Below are positions 34,122 to 44,945 of a stretch of 64,000 bases of DNA, one piece after another; the first letter of the stretch is position 1, and the number at the start of each line of letters is the position of its first letter. The stretch spans positions 109,852,350 through 109,916,349 of the forward strand of contig CM060979.1 of the NCBI GenBank assembly GCA_030765065.1, read 5' to 3'. The notes under the pieces are model-generated. The model saw only the letters and a list, made by a program, of their open reading frames with translations, made no database searches and was not told the DNA's origin. The translations under genes and the position numbers were made by a program. This DNA is from Deroplatys truncata (taxonomy: Eukaryota > Arthropoda > Insecta > Mantodea > Mantidae).

Positions 34122-35416
34122 GGATCTTTCAACAAGAGTGCCCTATCTTTAACGTGTGATAGCTGCCGTTGTTATTGAGTTACATCAGTCATTTTTTTCA
34201 CGTGGTTACAGTTGTTATTGACAAATAGCCATGGAACGTTACAGCAGTTAGCAACGCGTAGAAATTGTGAAAAATTATTATCAAAATGGATCATGTGTTC
34301 GCCAAACCTTCCGTGTATTGCGTGAAGTTTAAAGTGCGCATAATCGTCCCTGCGAGAGATCGGTTCGGCGTTTGATCGATACATTTGAAAGAAGTTGTTC
34401 TGTCAGCGATCAAAGAACGCCTGTACGTAATCGACGTAAGCGCTCCAACGAAAACATAGGCGCCGTTCGTGAGAGTGTACGCGAGAACAGAAACAAATCA
34501 ATTGCTCGTCGAGCGCAAGAATTGGTGCTTTCGCCGACCACAACTTGGCGAATTCTGCATCTGGACTTGAAGTTTCACGCTTACAAAATGGTGCTAACTC
34601 AAGAACTAAAGCCCAACGACCATAGGTTGCGCCGTGTATTCGCTGACTGGGCTATGGAGCAATTGGAAGCTACCCGGATTTTTGTCATAAAACCACCTTC
34701 AAGCGACGAAGCCCACTTTTGGATGGATGGTTGCATTAACAAACAAATTTCCGCCATTGGAGCAATTACAATCCAATGCAGATTCAAGAACGACCGCTCC
34801 ATCCCCAAAAGGTTACTCTGTGGTGTGGATTTTGGTATGGTGGAATCATTGGTCCATATTTTTTACAAGATGAAGATGGAGAAGCTCTAACTGTCAATGG
34901 AGAAAGACATCGGGCTCTTATAAGGGACTATTTTGGCCTCAATTTGTTGGTATGGATCTCAGAAACATCTGGTTCCAGCAAGATGGTGCCACATGTCATA
35001 CTGCTCTCGAAAAAATCGATCTTTTGAAGGAGAAGTTCAGAGGTTTCATCACTTCCCGTGGTGGTGATGTTAACTGGCCCCCGAGGTCATGTGATTTAAC
35101 GCCGTTGGATTACTCCTTGTGGGGTTATGATAAATCTTGAGTTTATGTCAACAAACCAGAAACCGTAAATGATCTTATGAATAACATTACGCGTGTTGTT
35201 CGTGAAGGTGGACCTAATTTGCGTTCTTCTGTCATTGAAAATTGGGTCAACCGTATACGCGCAACCCAACGAAGTCGCGGCGGTCACTTAACTGATGTTC
35301 TCTTCCACACGTAATGATATTAATTATGTTCCAAAATAAAAAAGAAATAAACCTCTATCATTTATAGAACGTGTTTCATTTAAGTTCAAAGATAAGACAC
35401 TCTTGTTGAAAGGCCC
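34122..35416 (+). mobile_element. Tc1/mariner-superfamily transposon with TA duplication
   Basis: The terminal inverted repeats are about 30 bp: CTTTCAACAAGAGTG at 34126-34140 and its complement at 35398-35412, extended on both sides with few mismatches. TA dinucleotides flank the unit (34120-34121 and 35417-35418). The 1295-bp length and single plus-strand gene fit the superfamily. The transposase resembles an insect group with long D-to-D spacing and PPRSCDLTPLDYSLWGY at the third Asp. From memory I would place it near the rosa-like group, with low certainty. Confidence 0.92.
34231..35314 (+). pseudogene. Tc1/mariner-type transposase, broken by two frameshifts and stops
   Basis: The likely start is the ATG at 34231, read in the frame that stays open from 34372 to 34740. 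It has an early TAG at 34249 and a TAA further on. The N-terminal helix-turn-helix is followed by RRAQELVLSPTTTWRIL and SSDEAHFW (first catalytic Asp). A one-base loss near 34745 shifts the frame into QERPLHPQKVTLWC and GPYFLQDEDGEALTVNGER. A second shift near 34940 leads to WFQQDGATCHTA (second Asp) and WPPRSCDLTPLDYSLWGY (third Asp). A TGA at 35138 interrupts the tail, which ends GGHLTDVLFHT at the TAA 35312-35314. All catalytic motifs are visible, so inactivation looks relatively recent. Confidence 0.88.
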
Positions 35417-35418
35417 TA

Positions 35419-36189
35419 TAGAAGTTATTTCCTAATTGTATTACTTTCTCAAAAACGGCTATAACTAATTCGATTAAAATGTTATGACTGACATATTCAT
35501 ACGAGGAATAAAATAACTCACATCATGAGTTTTTGTGAATGACCTGTGAAAATGCTTACATTATAAGTGAATTTTGTGTAACTATGAAAGCATTGACATA
35601 GACTTACTTTAGAAAAAGGTAGTGCTTCATTAAGGTATGTAACATGTATTAAATCACATGTTGTAGCTTTAGCCTTTTTACGACGTACCAGTACTTCCAG
35701 TCACATGTTTTTAAAATATTATATCCGCGTTTTTTATGTTTTCTTTTATTTCTCTTCTGTTCCCTTTATTTATTATTGATTTATTTTTTCCTGTAAGGCC
35801 ATGCATAGGGCATTCAAAATGTTAAGCCCAACATACCTATATGACTGAGCTTTTTTATATTAACTGTTGTACTGGCATCTTGAATGGTTCTATTTAACTA
35901 GAATAAAATGTTGTTGAACATGTACAAGAAAATATTTACCATGTTATCACGATGCTAAAAGCAAGCATTTTATTAATTATTTGCAGAATATATATGAAAA
36001 TAAGTTATATAGGTAAAAAATGTCTCAGAACTGTAACACAGATTTCTACTAAAAGGCTAAAGATTTAGAACTGCGAAACACGTACAGTACCAGAAGAGGA
36101 AGAACAAGAAGAGTTCTTCCTCTTCTTTTTCTTCTTCACTGCAAGTCATTGTTTCGGTTTCATATCTGTCCAACGTTTCCTGGACATTA
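35419..36189. other. Intron sequence with a short perfect hairpin
   Basis: No gene was seen. At 36093-36125 a 13-bp perfect stem (GAAGAGGAAGAAC and its complement) with a 7-base loop is followed by a pyrimidine run. Confidence 0.5.
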
Positions 36190-36520
36190 TCCGACCTCTT
36201 TTTCTTTCTCTACCGCTAGAAGGCAGAGGAAGTATTGCCTTTCATCGGAAAATTCTGGAGATTTCTTTGGAAATACGCGTTTTGAGAGTTTCTAGATCAA
36301 AAAGGAGAAAGGTCCGTGTTGTGTGTATTATGTGTGTGTGTGTATATATGCCTTATGTGTGCGCACGCCTTGGTATCGAATTCTCAGAAAATCCCTCCAC
36401 TCCAAAATACCCTTTATATGAAGGGTGTTTTTTATTTTCTCAACCATTTCTCTAAAATTTTTATTAAAATACCATTTGTTTAAGATACATACATCACTAA
36501 CAAAATGCACATGCTCAATT
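36190..36520 (+). repeat. GT-core repeat family copy
   Basis: It starts near AGAGGAAGTATTGCC, contains TGTGTGTGTGTGTATATATG (36331-36350), and ends with AAAATCCCTCCACTCC, TATATGAAGGGTGTTTTTTA and TTATTAAAATACCATTTGTT. The 3' half aligns with 56880-57010 and with the complement of 51840-51990. Confidence 0.7.
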
Positions 36521-36643
36521 TTCTGACCTTTGATGAGCTCTTCACTTTTAATGATTTTTGCATAACTTGGTATAACCCTAAATCATAAGATATAGAAAAG
36601 ACGTTACTATAGAAAAAGTAAACCTTCGCTTATATTATTATTA

Positions 36644-36754
36644 TTGCCACTATACGCATAGTGGAGTAAATCAAAGCATTAAAGCGATATACAATAACCA
36701 TGCTAACACGAGAGCACATAATGTGTATCACTGGCATTTGTTCCACTATTAGTG

Positions 36755-36812
<58 letters not shown>

Positions 36813-36837
36813 TAGTAGTAGTAGTAGTAATAGTAGT
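36644..36837 (-). repeat. Microsatellite-flanked core unit (reverse copy) with (AGT)n
   Basis: The complement of 36650-36741 reads ACAAATGCCAGTGATACACA...GCTTTAATGCTTTGATTTAC...ATGCGTATAGTG, the same core as the array at 39.8-41.3 kb. It is bordered by a TTA run on the left and by (AGT)n at about 36751-36837 on the right. Confidence 0.85.
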
Positions 36838-37367
36838 ATAATCGGCGCAACAGTTCTAGACACGTGAAAATCTTAATGAGAGCTATGATGCGAGTTGCTT
36901 ACCAGATCAGGTGGTGACCGGTCGTCTGCATGCTTCAGGAGTACGTGGGACAGTCATCGTCAAATATCCACACCGGTTATGCACTGCGTTGCGCTGATAA
37001 ACTTGGTTATATACAGTATATTAAAATCCACGCTGTAAAAAGCGCTTAATATAAAAAACGCTGTCAATCATTGCCTCCAATTCTTCCACATCTAACAACC
37101 CTTCCTCTTCTGCGGAATCGCTCACATTATTGCCGTCAACACTGCTGTCACTACTTTCTGCACCATTATCCGGATGAGAATTATTTCTATTTGATTTTCT
37201 GCAATTCCGTATTTTTCGGAATAATGATTCTTAATTTATTCAGCATGTCGCCATACATTTTCCCATTCTGGCCTTCCAATTTCAGCAAATTGCTGGCGTT
37301 ATAACTGCTCCACATATTTTAATTTAAAAGTGATATTTCTGCATGCCCCCCATTTTTTGATGTCAGC

Positions 37368-38664
37368 CTAGATTAATTCGATTGGGTTTAGATCTGGGCG
37401 ATACGATGACAGTCTAAGTACATTATGACGATGTTGTATTACTATCTGGTCAAGTATGTATGACTTCTGAAGCTGTTTGTTGGCTTTAATTAAGTTATAT
37501 AGCTTTGTTTTACTCATGCTTTCATCTAAAGCTTTATTATGTCTAAGTAACCAAGCTCTCATTTCTTCTTTCAGGGAAGTTGAGGTAGGTGGTTTGTGAA
37601 TTTGAGTGTTGACGCATTGTGAAGCATTGTCGATGACCAGAACAGACCCAGCAGGCATATTAGGTATCAACATGGCGTTGATTCACTTCATGTAATTTTC
37701 TGTATTCATTTCTTGATGAAAATCTCCTGTTGTTTGTTGCGACTTGTAAAAGAAGGGCATTTGGAACGAAGCCGATCTTTCCAACAGCACGAACGATAAG
37801 TATTTGCCCTTTGGCAACAGGTGCCTGCAAACCTAATTCGCTATCGTCACTCCAACTTTTAGATGCTGTATGACTGCTGTGTATGTATGACTCATCTTCA
37901 TACATTATAGTATTTTTCTGAAATTTGTAGCACCACCTTAAAAATTGATGCTGATATAAGTACATATAAAATTAGTCATTTGGAAAGGTAGAATCAGACT
38001 GAAAAATTAAATGCCATAGCCGGGATTTGAACCACAGATCTCAGGCTTTCCGTGCCGTTGCTCTAACCGACTAAGCTATCATGGCAACATTTACTTTTTA
38101 TTTTTATTTTTTTATTTTATTATTATTATTTCATTTTATTTATTTATTTATTTATTTATTTTGCTTTTCTGTTAGAACTCCTCTATTTGATTTCGGTTTC
38201 TTCCACTTGAACCCTAAATCTTTAATAATTTTTCTGAGATTTGTAGCACCACCTTGAAAGTTTCTGCTGTGTTTCAGCTGGATGAGCAATCTGCTTATTA
38301 TTAGCACAGTTTTTTCTTCCACATAGGAATTGTGAATCGTGCGCCGAATGACGCATTCGAAATCGTCTATTTCTGTAATACGTTTAGGGACCTTATGTTT
38401 CTTCCCAGGCGTGTCAAATGGCATTCTTTCATCCATATGTTTTTTTCTTATCTTTGAGAACTCTGGAAACGGAACTCGGGGAAACACCAGTTGCTTGACT
38501 ACTCTTTCTTTCACTCTCTTAAGGCTTTTGTGGAACTCGGACGAACATATATTTTCTTCCTTCATCTCTGCTTCTTACTTCATGAAGTCGAGGACATTTG
38601 CAATTATTTCACTACTTTGACTACGTAACACCTTACCACTTAACTTTGAAAACATAGGAGCCAT
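37368..38664 (-). pseudogene. Tc1-like (DDE_3) transposase, split by a SINE-like insertion
   Basis: The likely start is the ATG at 38664 (MAPMFSKLSGKVLRS), with a stop at about codon 30. The open block 38565-38152 has DDFECVIRRTIHNSYVEE and a GGATNLRKIIKDLGFKWKK segment, the winged-helix part of a family I recall from many insects. An insertion occupies about 37966-38150. The catalytic half (37965-37368) has MYEDESYIHSSHTASKSW (first Asp), GQILIVRAVGKIGFVPNALL, VLVIDNASQCVN (second Asp) and VLRLSSYRPDLNPIELI (third acidic Glu). The second-Asp neighbourhood is intact apart from N-A-S in place of N-A-P. The element's terminal repeats were not found. Confidence 0.82.
37966..38155 (-). repeat. 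tRNA-like SINE insertion within the Tc1-like relic
   Basis: The minus strand reads GCCATGATAGCTTAGTCGGT (box A: TAGCTTAGTCGG) and, after about 35 bp, GGTTCAAATCC (box B), closing with GGCTATGGC. The first and last bases (GCCATGA / ..TATGGC) can pair as in an acceptor stem. It is preceded by a (TAAA)n-like stretch at 38100-38160. Because it interrupts the transposase frame it is a later insertion. A true tRNA gene is less likely, but folding should decide. Confidence 0.65.
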
Positions 38665-38879
38665 GGTTATAAATATAACAAATATAAAGTAAGTACTATT
38701 TAAATACTGCTCTCTTTAAAATTACAACCAGATGCAGACACTTTCTATGCGGACTGTATGTGTTACGCACTGTGAGTAAGCAAAGGTGTTATATCGCTTT
38801 CGTTGATTAAGCTAAACATAAACCATTCCTAGGCTCGGCAGCTGGGGTAGCACTCAAGGTCACGATTCCAGAAGTTTTG

Positions 38880-38888
38880 CGCGAGTAA

Positions 38889-38977
<89 letters not shown>

Positions 38978-39114
38978 AAGCGATATAACGAAAACAATGC
39001 AAGCACTAGAACACGTAATGGGAACACGTAATGCCGATAGGGAACCGGCATTTGTTCCCTATCAACACCAGCATCAACATCATCATCATCATCATCATCA
39101 TCATCATTATTATG

Positions 39115-39167
<53 letters not shown>

Positions 39168-39190
39168 CGATACGCATTCTGCAGTAAATC
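38880..39190 (-). repeat. Microsatellite-rich block with split core unit
   Basis: It consists of (AGT)n at about 38886-38978, then a partial reverse core (GCGATATAACGAAAACAATG...GAACACGTAATG...CCGGCATTTGTTCCC), then (CAT)n and (TTA)n runs at 39076-39165, and the other half of the core (ACGATACGCATTCTGCAGTA AATC). The open frames across it are runs of Thr, Asn/Asp or Tyr/His and are artefacts of the repeat. Confidence 0.85.
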
Positions 39191-39229
39191 AAAACATAAA
39201 CACCACGTAACGTATTTATTAACTCTACA

Positions 39230-39310
39230 GCACAGACCTCAAGCCTGATAAAGAGGCCTCTGAGCAAAATTTCGGGCCTTTCACGCCCAATATAGAATGG
39301 GACGCTAAGA
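39230..39310 (+). repeat. SINE family S2, 3' fragment
   Basis: CAAGCCTGATAAAGAGGCCT...TATAGAATGGGACGCTAAGA matches the 3' part of the full S2 copy at 39410-39700. It is truncated at its 5' side. Confidence 0.8.
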
Positions 39311-39409
39311 ACCAGAAACAAGAAATCTGAACATAAAAGCCAAGTAACGTTTTTATTAACTCTACTATGTGTATAGTGCACAATAATAACTTCCTACAGC
39401 ACAGGCGCA

Positions 39410-39700
39410 TTGTGAGTGAGTACACCTGCGTTAGCCCATGTTAGCCGCTTATTCCCAAGGTCGCGGGTTAAACCCGGCGGAGGGCGATGGATTTTTTCGG
39501 GTATAAAAATCCTTAACATGGCTTCCTTTGGAAGGGAAGTAAAGCCGGTGGTCCCGTGTCGTAGATTTACGGCACGTAAAAGAACCTTAAGCCTGATAAA
39601 GAAGCCTCTGAGCAAAATTTCCGGCCTTTCACGTCCAATATAGAATGGGACGCTAAGAACCATAGCAGTTAAAGAGCGTCCATAAATAAAATTCAAGTTT
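39410..39700 (+). repeat. SINE family S2, near-complete copy
   Basis: The tRNA-like head includes TGCGTTAGCCCATGTTAGCC and the box-B-like GTCGCGGGTTAAACCCGGC (39461-39479). The body then has GGGCGATGGATTTTTTCGGG, GGTGGTCCCGTGTCGTAGAT and TAGAATGGGACGCTAAGAAC, ending AAAGAGCGTCCATAAATAAA. It aligns over its length with the complement of 53577-53880. Overlapping open frames on the minus strand look alike between copies only because the DNA is repeated. Confidence 0.85.
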
Positions 39701-39789
39701 TCGTTGTATTAGTTTTGTTTATGTTACACCTGTAGTCCCAGTTGACCATGGGGTACAGCGAGTCTCAAGTTCCGAGCCTTAGTAATAAG

Positions 39790-40463
39790 GGAACTTGCCA
39801 ATGATATACATTATGTACTCCCATGTCTGCATGATTTTGTTACGTCGCTTTAATGCTTTGATTTGCTTGACTATGCGTATAGTGGTAATACTGTTACATG
39901 CTGGGGTGAGGGCCAAAAAGGTTTCTAGCAATTATTAAATTTTAATCACACCAACATACACATGGGGGAAGTGTAGCTATAGATACTGCGAGAGGACCAG
40001 GTCCTTGATGTTCACATTCCGGTGCAGGCGTGGGGGGTTTTATAGCAAATTACACAAATTTCACATCATTCACATTACCTGTGGTTTATTAATAAAATAA
40101 ATGGTGTCCCTACATCACACACAAGGGAATAAAGAATTGAGGGGACATACTTCACACACGACTTACATCTATACTCTTTCACACAAACTCACAGACTCGA
40201 CTGACGCTCGCACACACAAAGAAAGTAACGCTAAATTCTTCCCCCTCTCTCTCCACCTCTGGCTAGGCTCGCCAGCTAGGGATGGCAAGTTGTCACGCCA
40301 GACGGAACTTCAAACATAATGCCGAAAGAAATACTGAATTACCACAACAATGCTGTCGCCAATGCGACGCAATAATTGTCTAGCATGATAATAGCTACTA
40401 ATACCTATTATTACGCCACAACAATACTACTACTATTACTACTACTACTACTACTACTACTAC

Positions 40464-40507
<44 letters not shown>

Positions 40508-40608
40508 GGGGCACAAATGCCAGTGATACACATTACCTTCTCTCATGTCTGCATGGTTTTCGTTACTTCGTTTCAATGATTTGATTCACTCTACTATACG
40601 TATAGTAC

Positions 40609-40668
<60 letters not shown>

Positions 40669-40770
40669 GGCGAACAAATGCCAATGATACACATTACGTT
40701 CTCCCTGTCTGCGTAGTTTTTGTTATGCTCGCTTTATGTTTTGATTTACTCTACTAATTGCATGGTGTAC

Positions 40771-40807
<37 letters not shown>

Positions 40808-40908
40808 TGCCAGTGATATAAATTAAATGGTCCGATGTCTGTGCGGTTTTGTTACATCGCTTTAATGTATTGATTTACTCTAGTATGCGTATAGTGCGTA
40901 ACAATTTC

Positions 40909-40951
<43 letters not shown>

Positions 40952-41047
40952 GAGGTACAAATGGCAGTGATACATATTGCGTGCTCTCTTGTCTACATGA
41001 TTTGCGTTACGTGGATTTGATATTTTGATTATTTACTGTTTGTATAG

Positions 41048-41104
<57 letters not shown>

Positions 41105-41209
41105 GCTGCAAGAAGCGAACAAATGCCAGTATACACATTACGTGCTCTCGGGTTTGCAGTTTTCATTATGTCACTTTTATATTTTGATGTCTACTAAACA
41201 TATTGTTCA

Positions 41210-41240
<31 letters not shown>

Positions 41241-41350
41241 AGTAGTAGTAGTAGTAGTAATAGTAGTAGTAGAAGTAGTAGTAGGGTATGAGATACCAGT
41301 GATACGGATTATGTGCTCTCATCTTTGCATGGTTTTGACTTAACTCTAAA
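39790..41350 (+). repeat. Array of about seven core units alternating with trinucleotide microsatellites
   Basis: A core of about 100 bp (CAAATGCCAGTGATACACATT, CATGTCTGCATGGTTTT, TTTGATTTACTCTACTATGC, GTATAGTG) recurs at about 39791-39890, 40507-40612, 40670-40772, 40807-40912, 40951-41050, 41108-41215 and 41284-41345. From the second unit on, cores are separated by (AAT)n, (ACT)n or (AGT)n runs (40430-40506, 40610-40667, 40770-40807, 40913-40950, 41049-41105, 41208-41280). Cores are 75-90% alike by eye, so the array is old or spread by repeated duplication. No coding potential. Confidence 0.93.
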
Positions 41351-41560
41351 ATGCCTATAAATCACAATGTTAGACAAGAACAGGGTAAGGACAATTTTCA
41401 AAGTAGGCATGGGTGGATACTGATAGGTTAAATAAAGACATTTTAATTATTTGTCAATCTAAAAAGTGAATTTATTCCCTCAAAAATAAGTTGTATGTAA
41501 CTGAAGTGGAAAACGTTTTAAGAACTTTTCGGTTTATTTACATTGTTTTACTATCATCAC

Positions 41561-44500
41561 CAGGGTTAGGATATTTAGGTGCGCACCTTTTTTCTTAGGG
41601 TAAGTTAAATCTGTGCGGAAAGATATCACGTGTGAAATTTTGTTTCTAGTTGCGAAAAGAGGCATTTTTTCTCGCACCTTTTTTCCTTTTTTGGGACCTT
41701 TACCCCTTTCTGGCACCTTTATCACATTTTCCCCCAACAAGCCCATAATCCCCTTTTCCTCCTTTTTTCTTTTAAGTTTCATTCCAATTTATTCTTTAGC
41801 GTTCAATTAACGTCTCCTCGGCTTGCTTGGTAGTGCGAATAGTAAGCCTACCTCTTTCAGTAAACGCCTCGCGGGAATTGAAAGCACAACCGCAACAATG
41901 TAAAATAATTGTGTGTTCGACGAAAACCTCTTTCTCTCGTTTTACCGCTATAAAGTAACCCGCAATAATTCAATTGACAATGAGTGATTCTATCCCACCA
42001 CAATCAGTACCTGCTGTTCGTGAATGTGAGTTTGTTACTGTAAGAGACGTCATCTGTTTGCATGGAGGCGAAGGCTGGGCACGCAGAGACGGTAGTAACC
42101 TCACCCGTGCAGTTCCGAGAATTATTAAGATTGGGTTTTGCTCGAAACTACTAGAAATCGCTGAGACTGAAGTTCCAGCATGAATGAGAACATTCTGGTA
42201 ATAGTCGCGGTGTTATAAGAGAATGTGACAGCGAATGGGTGCAAGAGAGTTGTGTGACAGTCGCGTTGTGTTAGCAAGTGAACTAGTGTTAGCTCTATGT
42301 TACATTACCAAACGAGTGTACTAGTACTATATTTTACCACGCCAAAGGTGTCCAGTGCTCGATTTATTGTTCTGGCTGAGGAATTCAAACAAGATTTCAT
42401 AGACACTGATGGAACTGTTATGCGATGTACTGTTTGTGATTCAGGAATTTTGTTAGATGAAAAACACCAGCGAGATCGCATCAAACAATACATTTCCAGC
42501 TCTAAGCATCAAATGAACAAGACTCTTCAAGCAAACAAATCACGCAAACTCTATTACGAAATGCGTTTCAACAGAGTTCTTCAAAAAGCCAAAATTTGAA
42601 GGAATTAAACATTGATTTGTGTGCAGCTCTTACACAAGTAGGAATTCCACTCAATAAGGTGAACCATCCAGCCTTCAAGGGGTTTCTGAAAAATACACAA
42701 AGATGTCAATGCCCGATGAGAGTACTTTAAGAAAAAGCTTCATGGAGCCAAGAAACCATAGAAAAATCAAGGAGAAAGTGTCTGATTGCGATGTGGGAAT
42801 CATTGTGGATGAAACCATAGACTCAATGGAACCATATGTTTTTAACATTTTAGTTTTTCCCTTAGCAGGGGAGAAAGTTAAGCCCGATGTGTTAAAAATG
42901 TACGAGCTGCAGAAAGTCAATGCCAGTACAGTAATGCAATTCATTATGGACTTCTGCCAAAAACTCCGGCCTACTGGTATCGCGTTTGAACAACTTCTTG
43001 TGGTTAAGGACCAGGCTCCATACATTGTTTCAATTGTTAACCAATTGGAACCTTTATTTCCCAACTTGAAGCATGTGGCATGCTTGGCTCATGCCCTTCA
43101 CAGGGTTTTTGAATTCATAAGGAACGAATACGACATCGCAAATGAATTCATCTCTGCCCTGAAGAAGATTCTATTGAAAGCTCCGAGCCGTGTTGTTTAC
43201 TACAGGGAAATCATTGGTCTGCCCCTTCCAAATTTCCCGGTCATTACTCGCTGGGGATCTTGGATTGAGTGTGCTGCTATGTTGTGTGAGAATTTTTGAC
43301 AAAATTAAAGAGTTTGTACTTTCTTTAGATCCATCCGACGCAGGTGCAATCTGCTAGGCACAGCAACTTCTGTTACCGGAGAAAATACATAAGTTGCAGA
43401 CAGAACTATATTGTGTCCATAGTTACAAGTACCTGCCTGCAGCTATTAAACGATTGGAAGAACAAGATCTGGAAAAGGAAAAGCTTCCGTGAGGGAGCAC
43501 TTAGATGGCTTTGCAAAAGACAAACTTGAATCTAATCTTCAGAAGAATCCAGACATTGAGGAATTCGCCACATCTGTAGAGTTGCCATTCCGAGTGAATA
43601 CAAGGTTTGCCTCACTGGTTTCTGTGGATCTTGAAAGAAGCTTTAGCATCTACAAAGACTTTCTATCTCCTAATAGAAATAGACTTACTTTTAAAAATGT
43701 GGAGATGCTTAATGTCTTGAAGTACAACAGCTTCATGTTTTTTTCCTTCTTTTGATGAGGGATAATTTGATGTACTTGTTTGTAGTTCAATAAATTAGAA
43801 TAGAGGAAAGAGAAATCGTTGGATCAATTAAGGGAATGCACAACTGAAATTAACCCAAAATCTAAAAAAATCTAAATAAAAAAATAATAATATTCCCAAA
43901 AAAATTCCCATTGCTTGTAGTTTTAGAATCCATTTTTATTTTTGACCTAGGGAACGCTTCAGGATCGTTACGAGACTTGCACATTTGGTTGCTAGCTGTT
44001 TATATTTTGAAAACTTGATTTTAAGGCGTTTCTTATTTTCAGCATTTCTGCATATTCAAAATGTTCCACACGATGTAGTTTTCATCCACTCATATTGACA
44101 TTTTTATGCTTATTTCAAAAACTCAAATAAATAAAACTGTCATATAATTTTTCTGGGTAATAAATAGTTTTTGCGCTACTAATTTTTTAAGATAACAATG
44201 TATACAAAAATACGGGAAAAAATGCAAATACAAAACTGCAAAACTTTTTAAAAATGATATGACAGATTTTTAGTTCCTTGACATAGAAGCAAAATAAGAT
44301 TTTTTTAAAAAATGCATCATGTGTTGCATTTTGCATATGCCCATAATGTTATATTTTGAAAATTAATAACTTGAAAGTAATTAAGATTTTGGATTGAACT
44401 TCATAAAATTATATCTAAAGAAGACTGACATGTGGTTAAAAGTTCAGCCCAATTGAATGGATAGTTTAGAAAATAGCAATTTCAGTTGTGCATCCCCTTA

Positions 44501-44596
44501 AATAAACCAGCAGCTTATTGTCCCTTTTTCACCTTATTTGAGCACATTTTCCCTTCCTTTTTTCATCTGAAATTTGCACCAAAAAACCTAACCCTG
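41561..44596 (+). mobile_element. Complete hAT-superfamily transposon with perfect 8-bp target duplication
   Basis: The terminal inverted repeats begin CAGGGTTAGG: 41561-41582 on the left and the complement of 44576-44596 on the right, agreeing in about 18 of 21 positions and both ending in GGTGC. The flanking 8-mers are identical, ATCATCAC at 41553-41560 and 44597-44604, the expected hAT target duplication. The 3036-bp unit contains one decayed plus-strand transposase. Confidence 0.96.
42297..43755 (+). pseudogene. hAT transposase, broken
   Basis: The N-terminal part (42297-42599) has SARFIVLAEEF, then MRCTVCDSGILLD and YISSSKHQMN, a BED-type zinc finger (C-x2-C...H) also seen in CGGBP1-like proteins. 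It passes by frame change through NIDLCAALTQVGIPLNKV (42608 on) into the long open block 42703-43299. That block carries CDVGIIVDETID (catalytic Asp region), VVKDQAPYIVSIV, KHVACLAHALHRVFE and FPVITRWGSWIECA (the conserved RW near the insertion domain). After two more shifts the C-terminal dimerisation part appears at 43560-43720 (FASLVSVDLERSFSIYKDFLSPNRN). At least four frame breaks. The 41974-42183 open frame is upstream leader without recognisable motif. Confidence 0.88.
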
Positions 44597-44814
44597 ATCA
44601 TCACTGATGTACACTCTAGTGCAAGCCTGGTACCAGCCTGTAAATGATCGAGATCCGCTAACCATCTTCGCTGATATGCAAGAGGAGTAGAACGATGACC
44701 CCTCACGTTATTGCGCTAGTTCACCACTGACTTGCGTTTGTTTAGATCTGACCCATTGAATTCTGTAACTCCTTTAACGCACGAAGGGCTATCTACATGC
44801 GTGAAGTAACACGT

Positions 44815-44945
44815 GGTTGGGCCACCTGGTATAAAGCATCGAGAAAAAAAGATAGACTGCTCACTTCGTCAGTTGGTAGAACACCTGCCGGCTTTTACAA
44901 GAGTAACGGATTCAGATCCCAACGGGATCGATACATTGTTCTACG
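44815..44945 (+). repeat. Degenerate tRNA-like SINE head
   Basis: TCACTTCGTCAGTTGGTAGA (A-box-like) at 44860-44880 is followed by GGATTCAGATCCCAACGGGA (B-box-like) at 44908-44927. It is degenerate and its length is uncertain. Confidence 0.45.

Noticed and set aside
36630-36863. Leucine-rich and similar frames over trinucleotide runs (also 38860-39381, 38997-39248, 40376-40757)
   Set aside because: They are translations of microsatellites.
37998-38086. Possible functional tRNA gene on the minus strand
   Set aside because: It has A and B boxes and complementary ends, but it sits as an insertion in a transposase relic next to an A-rich stretch, so a SINE is more likely. Not fully excluded.
39394-39696. 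Pair of similar proteins encoded here and at 53578-53826
   Set aside because: The similarity is that of the S2 SINE itself; the frames are on the strand opposite to the tRNA head and include head sequence.
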